From CAIKZJ01 sp964626015 (GTDB taxonomy: Bacteria; Bacteroidota; Ignavibacteria; Tepidaquicellales; Tepidaquicellaceae): a stretch of DNA of 64,000 nt. The stretch is from positions 1 through 64,000 of the forward strand of contig CAZVCC010000004.1 in NCBI GenBank assembly GCA_964626015.1, written 5' to 3'. Below are positions 42,242 to 49,733 of this stretch, piece by piece (within the stretch, counting starts at the first letter, position 1; the number at the start of each line of letters is the position of its first letter). Position numbers and translations under genes: made by a program. The notes below the pieces were generated by a model, which was given only the letters and a program-made list of their open reading frames with translations, had not been told where the DNA came from and searched no databases.

Positions 42242-42327
42242 AAACTCATTTGTTAATAAAAATTGTTGTAACCTATACTTTCTTTGCGTTATTGACTATT
42301 CTTAATTTTTAACCTTTTAAAAATTAT

Positions 42328-42396
42328 TCTTTGTTCTCTTTGTCGCAGATCCGCCGTCTTGTTGGGCGGACGCTCTCTGCGTACTTTGCGGTAAAA
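42328..42396. repeat. Heptad-type repeat array with inserted GC-rich palindrome
   Basis: Units TTCTTTG, TTCTCTTTG, CTCTCTGCG, TACTTTGCGGTAAAA with a ~9-bp period are interrupted at 42341-42372 by a hairpin (TCCGCC and GGCGGA around a 9-nt loop, 42350-42370). A further unit CTTTCTTTGCGTTATT is at 42280-42295. It ends in GCGGTAAAA, exactly like the array at 36589-36651. No gene lies between the pseudogene and the NlpC gene. Confidence 0.65.
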
Positions 42397-42456
42397 TATG
42401 TTATAATATTTCTTCTTTGTTTGAATCAATTGCTGTGTTCTGTGCTTTAAATATTA

Positions 42457-43314
42457 TCACTCAATCCATCGTCTTACAACAAATTCTTGGTTTTTCCATG
42501 CACGTTTTCCGAATTGATTAACAGGTTTATGTCTTTCCATTATTTTTGATAATCGGGCTTTCAGTTCTGTTGTATGTACTCCTGAATTAGGAGACGATTC
42601 AATACCCGTGTTTTCATCGAGAACTATAACTACATGCCCTTTGACTACAATCAGGTCGAGCGGTTTAAGCAAAGGCATAATCTCTTCAAGCGTCTTATCT
42701 TCTATATCAACTGCATCACCAAAAGATAATAGCGAAGAAGTATTTCGCGGCGTATATCCGTCAGTTGCCTGATACAGCAGCCCCGAGCAGTCAACTCCTT
42801 TTAAAATCCAGAGTGATTCCGTTGTCTCATCTATCTCGTTTTTTGGTGGATAGTAATTCAGCATGGGGTATATTCCGTAAGCGTAATTACCGCCCCACAT
42901 GTATGGATATCCTATTAACGACTTCATTAATTTCAGAATATCTTCTTTAACGGGTTTCTCTATTCTTCGTTGCTCAGGTTTTGTATTATAAGTCGTTACC
43001 ATTCTGCTGTCAACATAGAAATCTCCTTTGTACTTGTATTCATCCGTGGTGACTTTAAAGTATTTCAGATTTCTGTCGTCGAATTCAGCAACTTCAATAA
43101 TCTCAAAAACCGTTCCCGGGATAGCAATAAACTCCATTTCTCCAATAAGTCCTCGGCTGTCGAGTTTTACCGATGAACCGTCATCTCCTCCAAACACAAG
43201 GAAGAAATTGTATGTATTAAGAACAGGTGTATATTCATTCGCTGTTGCATATTTCTGTGAGTAGGCATTTGTAAAGAAAAAGAAAAGCAGTATTATTATA
43301 TAAAGTTTTTTCAT
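42457..43314 (-). CDS. Secreted NlpC/P60-type cysteine peptidase
   Basis: A 285-residue protein with a signal peptide (ending NAYSQ). A ~100-residue N-terminal SH3-like beta region is followed by the NlpC/P60 domain: GYPYMWGGN, catalytic Cys176 in GVDCSGLLYQ and His227 in VVKGHVVIVLD, with a later polar residue completing the site. It should cut peptide bridges in peptidoglycan (gamma-D-Glu-diamino acid bond) in the periplasm. An insert of about 20 residues separates the WGG and DCSG motifs. It is divergent from the lamin-tail gene at 43377, with about 60 bp between starts. Confidence 0.87.
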   Translation of the reverse strand: MKKLYIIILLFFFFTNAYSQKYATANEYTPVLNTYNFFLVFGGDDGSSVKLDSRGLIGEMEFIAIPGTVFEIIEVAEFDDRNLKYFKVTTDEYKYKGDFYVDSRMVTTYNTKPEQRRIEKPVKEDILKLMKSLIGYPYMWGGNYAYGIYPMLNYYPPKNEIDETTESLWILKGVDCSGLLYQATDGYTPRNTSSLLSFGDAVDIEDKTLEEIMPLLKPLDLIVVKGHVVIVLDENTGIESSPNSGVHTTELKARLSKIMERHKPVNQFGKRAWKNQEFVVRRWIE

Positions 43315-43376
43315 TCAAATAAATTTTTAATATGATTAAATTTGAAACAATATAAATATACCTCTATATATTGAAA

Positions 43377-45593
43377 ATGATAAAACTTATCGCTGTTTTT
43401 ACTTTAATGATTACAGTGAACGTTTATTCTCAGGTCGTAATAAATGAGTTAATGTATGCGCCCGTTTCCCCTGCAAAGGAATGGTTTGAAATTTATAATA
43501 GCTCATCAGCACCGGTTAACCTCCAAAACTGGAAATGGAAGGATGCGGCTGTAACAAACCCCGTCAGAACAATTACTACCTCTAACATTCTTTTAAACGG
43601 AAATTCTTACGCTGTGATTTGCGAAGACTCTGCAAACTTCAGGATTAATTATCCGAATGCATCGGGTTTAATAATTCAGTCAATCGGCTGGAATGCATTG
43701 AATAATTCGGGAAGTGAAAGTCTTGTTCTAAAGAACAATACCGGCACGAATGTAGATAGCCTTGCCTACACAAACAGCTGGGGAGGTACAGGGGGTTTTT
43801 CTCTCGAAAGAATTAATCCTATTGCACCCACAAATCTGCAAAGTAACTGGGGCAGCTCTATTGCACCCCTTAAAGCAACACCCGGCAGACAGAACTCCAT
43901 CACTCCGAAACAAAATGATTTGATGCTTAAAAGTTTTATTATCTCTCCTGTTTTTCCAAATACGGGCGACACATTGAAACATGATTTCGTTATAAAGAAT
44001 TTAGGTATTAATCAGGCAAGTAATTTTTCACTTAATATCTATACGGATTTGAATTTCGACAGTATAGCTTTGCCGAATGAATTGATTTATCAGCAAGGTT
44101 TTACGTCTGCACTGAATCAGGGCGATACAGTAATCTACAGGTATTCAATACCGAACATTGACAGCGGTAAAAAACAATACATCGGTATTGTTGCATGGAC
44201 ACCCGATGAAGACACACTGAATAATAAGCTTGTAAGAAGTGTAACCGTTGGAGGGCAGGCAGTGCTGACGGGTATTCTTATTAATGAAATAATGTACAGC
44301 CCGCAAAATCCTGAACCCGAATGGGTGGAATTATATAATAATTCCAATACAACAATTAACATTAAAAACTGGAAGATTGCAGACGAAACAACAATTACTT
44401 CGCCTGTTACAATCACATCTTCTGACAGGATTATTAATGCGGGTGATTACTTAGTCGTAGCAAAAAGCAATGCCCTCGCACCTTTGCATCCGCTCATTGA
44501 TACAAATAAAGTAGTTTATCTTTCGGGATTGCCGGCATTTAATAATGACGTTGACAGGGTAGTGATTTTTAATAATGCTTTGGCTATTGTTGATGAGATT
44601 ACATACCGTTCATCGTGGACTGGCAGCAGCAGAAATTCACTCGAAAGAATATCCTTCAACAAACCATCTCAGGATTCAACGAACTGGATGACGTCTCTGG
44701 ATTGTGAATTCTCGTCACCGACAAGAATGAATTCTTTTACTGGTGTAATCTCTGGAAATAAAAATGATTTATTAATAAATGAAATAATGTTCGACCCGCT
44801 CACTACAAGCTGCGAGTGGATTGAACTGTATAATAACTCAGGTAAATATTTAAGCCTCAATGGATGGAAAGCAATCGTCGGAACAAAGAGCATTAATATT
44901 TTTTCCGATTGTAAATTCTATCTTCAGCCGAATTCGTATCTTGTCCTTGCGGCTGATTCAACCTTGTATAACAGGTTTGGTTTTCTCCAAAGTACATCAG
45001 ATAGTTCAAGAAGAGTTTTGCTGAACAGTAATCTTTCACTCGTGAATACGGGTACACTTATAAAAGTGGCAGACGTACAGAATAGCATTATCGACTCGCT
45101 TATTTACTCGGATAAATGGCACAACAATAATTTACCCGATACAAAGGGTTATTCGCTCGAAAGAATAAATATATCTTTGCCCTCGACTCTTCCTTCAAAC
45201 TGGAGCAGCTCTGCCGACCCGCTTGGCGGTACTCCGGGAAAGAAGAACAGTATTTATACGTCGAACAATAAAGAAACTTCTCTGAGTATAAGTCCTAATC
45301 CGTTCTCTCCCGACGGTGACGGGTGGGAAGATTTTACAATAATAAAATACAAACTGAAATCAAACACTGCTCAGGTACGCGTCAAAATATTCGACGTGAA
45401 AGGAAGAATGATAAAATCACTTCTCAATAATCATATTAGCGGAAGTGAATCGCAGATTATTTTCGACGGTAAAGATGACAGCGGCGAAAAGCTGAGAGTC
45501 GGCATATACGTTGCTTTTCTGGAAGCTGTTGATGATAACGGAGGTACAATCGAACAAATAAAAGCAACTTTTGTGGTTGCTGCAAAGTTATAA
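43377..45593 (+). CDS. Secreted lamin-tail-domain (LTD) repeat protein
   Basis: About 738 residues from the ATG at 43377 (signal peptide ending VYSQ). Three LTD domains are visible, each starting VxINEIMYxP and continuing EWxELYNNSxxxxNLxxWK, at about residues 18, 305 and 470. Between the first and second lies a CARDB-like region. The C-terminus is a FlgD-type Ig-like domain, PNPFSPDGDGWEDFTII through FDGKDDSGEKLRVGIY, the alternative exported-protein ending common in T9SS-bearing groups, without the NYPNPFNP domain. LTDs often occur with extracellular nucleases, but no catalytic domain is here. It overlaps nothing and is 4 bp from the next gene. Confidence 0.82.
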   Translation: MIKLIAVFTLMITVNVYSQVVINELMYAPVSPAKEWFEIYNSSSAPVNLQNWKWKDAAVTNPVRTITTSNILLNGNSYAVICEDSANFRINYPNASGLIIQSIGWNALNNSGSESLVLKNNTGTNVDSLAYTNSWGGTGGFSLERINPIAPTNLQSNWGSSIAPLKATPGRQNSITPKQNDLMLKSFIISPVFPNTGDTLKHDFVIKNLGINQASNFSLNIYTDLNFDSIALPNELIYQQGFTSALNQGDTVIYRYSIPNIDSGKKQYIGIVAWTPDEDTLNNKLVRSVTVGGQAVLTGILINEIMYSPQNPEPEWVELYNNSNTTINIKNWKIADETTITSPVTITSSDRIINAGDYLVVAKSNALAPLHPLIDTNKVVYLSGLPAFNNDVDRVVIFNNALAIVDEITYRSSWTGSSRNSLERISFNKPSQDSTNWMTSLDCEFSSPTRMNSFTGVISGNKNDLLINEIMFDPLTTSCEWIELYNNSGKYLSLNGWKAIVGTKSINIFSDCKFYLQPNSYLVLAADSTLYNRFGFLQSTSDSSRRVLLNSNLSLVNTGTLIKVADVQNSIIDSLIYSDKWHNNNLPDTKGYSLERINISLPSTLPSNWSSSADPLGGTPGKKNSIYTSNNKETSLSISPNPFSPDGDGWEDFTIIKYKLKSNTAQVRVKIFDVKGRMIKSLLNNHISGSESQIIFDGKDDSGEKLRVGIYVAFLEAVDDNGGTIEQIKATFVVAAKL

Positions 45594-45597
45594 TGTC

Positions 45598-47595
45598 ATG
45601 ATGCAAAATAAGAAAATACTATATTTAATCGTCGCACTTGCGGCATTCTTTGTCTATTACAATTCGTTATTTAATGATTTTGTTTTCGACGATGAAAGCG
45701 TTGTCCAGAATAACCAGTCTATTACTGTGTTATCAAACATCCCAAAGTTCTTCACGGCTGAAGAAGGGTTCCATAAGGTCATAGGCAGGTACTACCGCCC
45801 TGTTGTGTCTTCGCTTTATGCGGTTGATTATGCTTTGTGGGGGATGGAGCCGTTTGGCTTTCATCTCACGAATGTTATCATTCATACTATCGCTGCATTG
45901 TTACTCTTAATGATATTGATAAAAATTTTTGGTGAGTTTAAGTTCGGAATGATGTCGGCTTTGTTAAGTGCGCTGATTTTTGCTGTGCATCCTGTTCACA
46001 CCGAAGCTGTAAGCTGGATAAGTGGAAGGACAGATTCTCTGACCACGATGTTCTTCTTTCTTTCCTTTCTGTTTTATATTAAATATTCCGATGAAGGAAA
46101 TTCAAAATCAATACTTGCTGTTTCTTTGATTGCTTATTTTCTTGGTCTCCTTTCAAAGGAAATGATTGTTACAACTCCTGTTCTATTGTTTGTGTATGAT
46201 TATTTCTTCAGAAAAAGAAGATTAGATTGGTTTAAAAAGAATATCCTGCCTTATGCTTTATTTATCTTGGTTACGGTTATTTTCGTTTTAATAAGATACC
46301 TTGTCCTGAAGGATGTTGTTGACAGAACCACTTACATGTATTTTTACGGAGAGGAGACTTCAACGGCATTCTATACGATGCTGAAGACAATCCCTGTTTA
46401 TTTCAGACTGCTGATTGTCCCCGTGAATCTTCTATATCATTATAACGGAGTGATGGCCGATTCATATTCTTTCACCGATTTTAAGGTAATCCTTTCTATT
46501 CTGTTCATTATCGCTATGCTCGTTATTTCTTTTTACCTGCAGAAGAAATATGGTGAAGTCTCATTTACAATTTTGTTCTTCTTTATTTCATTACTGCCGG
46601 TAATGAATATAATCCCGACAATGAACTTCATGGCAGAAAGATTTTTGTATCTTTCTTCATTTGCTCTATCAATATTCATATCATTCGTTATTGTCAGGTA
46701 TGCTAATGAAAAGAATAAAAATATTTTTGCTGTACTGTCTCTGCTGGTTATAATTGCTTTTGCATATTTTACTGTAAACAGAAATGCAGAATGGAAGAAT
46801 AACGAAACGCTTTATATGACCGCCGACGGTAAAGACGGAAGCATCCTTCTCGTCAATGCCGGAAATATGTATGCCAATAAAAAGAATTATGATGAGGCTG
46901 AAAAAAGATACAGGCGTGCTATTGAGATTCGTGATAACTCAGTGCTGGCACATCATAATCTCGGTTTGATATTTCTAATTAAAGGTGATTATGACTCAGC
47001 AGAAATAAAATTTCGCAAGGGAATATCAATAGATAGTCTCGCACCCGACGGCTATTTTCAATTAAGTAATATCTATCAGCAAAGGAGTAACATTCCTGAA
47101 GCAATTCGGATGCTTGAAAAACTTCAAACCATCGTTCCGAATTATAGGGAGTCGAAAAGCATTCTGGATATGCTGAAATCAGGGCAGGGGAGTGTTGAGA
47201 ATATTATACCCGAAAATTTATCAGAAAGCGTGCAAAAAAACCAGCTTGCAATTTACGAAAAACGCTCTTTCCAGTTTTATCAGGAAGGAAAGTTTGAAGA
47301 CGCGATTAAAGACCTGAATGAAGCCGTTAAGCTGAATCCTGCTTCTGCTTCGGGATACCTTAATAATATTGCTATGTGCTATTTAGGCTTGAACAATAAA
47401 GAGAAGGCGAAAGAGTATTTCAATAAAGCCATAGAAAAAGACAATAAAAATATTAATGCCTACGGCGGACTCGCAGATGTTTATCTTAATGAAGGTAATA
47501 ATTCAAAAGCAAAAGAAGTTTATGCAAAGATTCTAAGTATTAACCCCCAGGATATTAATGCAAAGGTAAAACTTGACTCATTGAACGGGAAATAG
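45598..47595 (+). CDS. TMTC-like GT-C membrane glycosyltransferase with TPRs
   Basis: About 665 residues. The first ~400 are about ten membrane helices with the early loop FDDESVVQNNQSI and HPVHTEAVSWISGRTD, the hallmark of TMTC-like proteins (GT-C fold O-mannosyltransferases). The remainder is about seven tetratricopeptide repeats (for example NLGLIFLIKGDYDSAEIKF and YGGLADVYLNEGNNSKAKE), probably periplasmic. A role in sugar transfer to secreted proteins is plausible but unproven for bacteria. I use the ATG at 45598 rather than the in-frame TTG inside the previous gene. The next GT-C gene starts 1 bp after the stop, so they act from one transcript. Confidence 0.82.
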   Translation: MMQNKKILYLIVALAAFFVYYNSLFNDFVFDDESVVQNNQSITVLSNIPKFFTAEEGFHKVIGRYYRPVVSSLYAVDYALWGMEPFGFHLTNVIIHTIAALLLLMILIKIFGEFKFGMMSALLSALIFAVHPVHTEAVSWISGRTDSLTTMFFFLSFLFYIKYSDEGNSKSILAVSLIAYFLGLLSKEMIVTTPVLLFVYDYFFRKRRLDWFKKNILPYALFILVTVIFVLIRYLVLKDVVDRTTYMYFYGEETSTAFYTMLKTIPVYFRLLIVPVNLLYHYNGVMADSYSFTDFKVILSILFIIAMLVISFYLQKKYGEVSFTILFFFISLLPVMNIIPTMNFMAERFLYLSSFALSIFISFVIVRYANEKNKNIFAVLSLLVIIAFAYFTVNRNAEWKNNETLYMTADGKDGSILLVNAGNMYANKKNYDEAEKRYRRAIEIRDNSVLAHHNLGLIFLIKGDYDSAEIKFRKGISIDSLAPDGYFQLSNIYQQRSNIPEAIRMLEKLQTIVPNYRESKSILDMLKSGQGSVENIIPENLSESVQKNQLAIYEKRSFQFYQEGKFEDAIKDLNEAVKLNPASASGYLNNIAMCYLGLNNKEKAKEYFNKAIEKDNKNINAYGGLADVYLNEGNNSKAKEVYAKILSINPQDINAKVKLDSLNGK

Positions 47596-47596
47596 A

Positions 47597-49153
47597 ATGC
47601 TTAACAATAATAACAGTAGTAATAATAATGTAAGCTCAGAACAAAAGTATTATCTTAACTATGCATTAACTACTGCCGCTATCATCGCCCTCGTTTCCCA
47701 GATTTTGTCATATTACTTTGATTATAATTTCGCCTACCGTGATTCTATCTATCGGCTCGAAGCAGCACGTAGATTTTTCGACGCATACAATCCGGGCTTG
47801 ATAAATCAGATAGGTACTGTCTGGCTTCCTGTTCCTAATCTACTTCTTATGCCATTAGCTTATGTGGATTTTCTCTGGCAGACAGGTCTTGCAGCAGCAA
47901 TCATGAACTTCCCTTTGTTTGTTGTCAGTGCTGTTGTTGTATTTCTATCCGTAAAAAATCTGACTGGAAATGTCATTGCAACATGGTTTGGATTTCTCGT
48001 TTATGTCCTGAATTATAATATACTCTATTTCCAGACAACTTCTATGACCGAGCAGCTTTACCTTACTCTAACAGTTTGCAGTTTCTATTTTCTACTTCTC
48101 TGGGCAGACGGGAAAAAACTTAAACATCTTTTATGGTCGTCGTTTTTTATTTCTCTCGGCGTCGGTTCAAGGTATGACGCATGGCCTGTGGCAATAGTTT
48201 CTATCATGATTGTTTTTATAATTTCCGTTTTAGATAAAGATAAACCGATAAAGAATTCTTTTATTTACGGATTCGTACCTGTACTTTTAATAATTGTTTG
48301 GTTCTGGTATAATTGGCTATTCTACGGTGATGCACTTGAGTTTTCACGCGGAAGATTTTCAACACTTTATCAGCTCCAGTATTATGAAGCTGCGGGAAGA
48401 CTCCTTACAAAGAATAATTTTATTCTATCCGCAAAAGTTTATATAAGCTCTGTGTTATTATATTCGGGAAATCTCTACGCCGTTCTTTCTGTCATTGCTT
48501 TGATTGTCTATGCTTTCCGAAATAAGATGAACACTAAATCAATTCCTGCCTATGTTCTCTGGGTTGCCCTGCCGGTCAGCCTTATTTTAATGTTCAAAGG
48601 TCAGGTAATAATTGAACTCCCGAATTCAGAACCTCCGGGATACTTTAACAGCAGATATGGTTTATACATGTTTCCTGCTATTGCAATATTCTCAGGTATT
48701 TTTGCTTTATACATTCAGAAGTATATTAAAAAGAAAATTCTCATAAGCTTGCTCGCAATTGGTCTTCTTGCTCAGCAGCTAACATTTTTATACAATTTCC
48801 CTTACAGCATACCTTCTCTTGCTGAAGCAAAATATTCATACAGTAAAGCAAGCGAAGACCTTTCATTGTTTCTGAAAGAAAACTATAAAGGCGGTAATAT
48901 TCTCTACGATAATGTAGTGTTTGCAATTCACCCGTGGACGGGTATTAACCTAAAAGACAGAATTACTTTTCACACTTTTGAAATAGGCGAAAAAGCAATG
49001 AAAGAACCGAGCAAATATGTAAACTGGGTTATGTTCTATAAAGAGGCACCTAACGACCATATCCACGAAGCAGTCAAAAATAATCCCGATTTCATTGACA
49101 ATTTTATACTTCGCTTTTCAACAAACGGAATTGAAGTTTACTCAAAAAAGTAA
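47597..49153 (+). CDS. GT-C family membrane glycosyltransferase (PMT/ArnT-like)
   Basis: A 518-residue protein with about ten to eleven membrane helices. An Asn-rich head (residues 1-15) precedes the first helix; the first external loop has AYRDSIYRLEAARRF, with an acidic residue where GT-C enzymes keep their catalytic Asp, and the C-terminal ~120 residues are soluble. The order recalls dolichyl- or undecaprenyl-phosphate-sugar transferases. The acceptor and sugar are unknown. Translated from an ATG 1 bp after the TMTC-like gene, suggesting coupling. Together they may glycosylate some of the many exported proteins encoded around them (inference). Confidence 0.78.
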   Translation: MLNNNNSSNNNVSSEQKYYLNYALTTAAIIALVSQILSYYFDYNFAYRDSIYRLEAARRFFDAYNPGLINQIGTVWLPVPNLLLMPLAYVDFLWQTGLAAAIMNFPLFVVSAVVVFLSVKNLTGNVIATWFGFLVYVLNYNILYFQTTSMTEQLYLTLTVCSFYFLLLWADGKKLKHLLWSSFFISLGVGSRYDAWPVAIVSIMIVFIISVLDKDKPIKNSFIYGFVPVLLIIVWFWYNWLFYGDALEFSRGRFSTLYQLQYYEAAGRLLTKNNFILSAKVYISSVLLYSGNLYAVLSVIALIVYAFRNKMNTKSIPAYVLWVALPVSLILMFKGQVIIELPNSEPPGYFNSRYGLYMFPAIAIFSGIFALYIQKYIKKKILISLLAIGLLAQQLTFLYNFPYSIPSLAEAKYSYSKASEDLSLFLKENYKGGNILYDNVVFAIHPWTGINLKDRITFHTFEIGEKAMKEPSKYVNWVMFYKEAPNDHIHEAVKNNPDFIDNFILRFSTNGIEVYSKK

Positions 49154-49172
49154 CCTAATAATCGGTTTTTCC

Positions 49173-49201
49173 TTGACATTTCAAAATTCAATAACTATAT
49201 T
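49173..49201 (+). promoter_or_regulatory. Near-consensus sigma70 promoter ahead of tRNA-Pro leader
   Basis: TTGACA (49173-49178), a 17-bp spacer and TATATT (49196-49201). It lies about 275 bp before tRNA-Pro, so the transcript would have a long leader including the palindrome at 49268 and the 11-bp array at 49331, unless another promoter is used. Confidence 0.55.
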
Positions 49202-49267
49202 GTAATTATATGAGAAATACTTCGTTAGTTAAAGTATTTTAGCACTATCTCATCTAAAGCGCAATTA

Positions 49268-49289
49268 ATTTACTGTAATAACAGTAAAT
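49268..49289. repeat. Perfect palindrome, operator- or hairpin-like
   Basis: ATTTACTGT and ACAGTAAAT are perfectly complementary (9-bp arms, 4-nt centre). It may be a binding site for a dimeric regulator or an RNA hairpin. No T run follows. It is inside the 324-bp gap between the glycosyltransferase and tRNA-Pro. Confidence 0.45.
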
Positions 49290-49330
49290 CCTCACAAAAC
49301 ACAATAATATTACAATAATTCTGCGATAAT

Positions 49331-49407
49331 AGTACGTTTATAGTACGGTGCTCTCCCGTATTTCTCCCGTATCTAGCCCGTATCCAGCCCGTATCTTGTC
49401 CGTCATT
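49331..49407. repeat. Degenerate 11-bp tandem array (seven units)
   Basis: Seven units of exactly 11 bp, including AGTACGTTTAT, AGTACGGTGCT, CTCCCGTATTT, CTCCCGTATCT, AGCCCGTATCC, AGCCCGTATCT and TGTCCGTCATT. The shared core is CCCGTAT. The 11-bp period is close to one helical turn, so all copies would face the same side of the DNA. It ends 70 bp upstream of tRNA-Pro. Two 11-bp units of a different sequence are at 11317-11338. Confidence 0.8.
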
Positions 49408-49477
49408 TAGCACTAATTTATTAGCTTTCTCACTTTTGAATTGAATGTATTAACATCTTTTTATATTTTATAATCTT

Positions 49478-49551
49478 CGGGGTGTAGATCAGTTGGCTAG
49501 ATCGCTTGAATGGGGTTCAAGAGGCCGGCAGTTCGAGTCTGCCCATCCCGA
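49478..49551 (+). tRNA. tRNA-Pro (anticodon GGG)
   Basis: A 74-nt cloverleaf: acceptor CGGGGTG with CATCCCG (the C1-G72 pair typical of bacterial proline tRNAs), D stem GATC/GATC, anticodon stem CTTGA/TCAAG around loop ATGGGGT (anticodon GGG, reading CCC and CCU), T arm GGCAG/CTGCC with TTCGAGT, discriminator A. The 3' CCA is not encoded. The last 21 nt and the 6 nt after them (49531-49557) are repeated exactly at 49592-49618. ProS, which charges it, is encoded at 54697. Confidence 0.95.
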
Positions 49552-49591
49552 CATTATCTTCACGTCTAATCGTCCTGATGGAATCGGTAAG

Positions 49592-49618
49592 GTTCGAGTC
49601 TGCCCATCCCGACATTAT
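49592..49618 (+). repeat. Duplicated 3' end of tRNA-Pro
   Basis: An exact 27-nt copy of 49531-49557, which covers the T arm, the acceptor 3' strand, the discriminator and six bases of 3' flank (ending GACATTAT), 61 bp downstream. The intervening 34 bp have no gene. It has the same layout as the tRNA-Arg copy at 710-746. Because the copied region includes 3' flanking sequence, the duplication point lies beyond the tRNA. Confidence 0.92.
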
Positions 49619-49733
49619 TCATATATATGCCATTTCATACTTTCTCAATGTTATTTAATTGCTTTTTTACTCATTATAATATATTATTGCATAATTATTT
49701 TCTAATTCAAATTTTTATAGAAAGGGTTACATA

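Noticed and set aside
49592..49618. An integrated genomic island ending at the tRNA-Pro copy
   Set aside because: Only 34 bp lie between the two copies and no integrase is in the window; at most an empty double site or scar remains.
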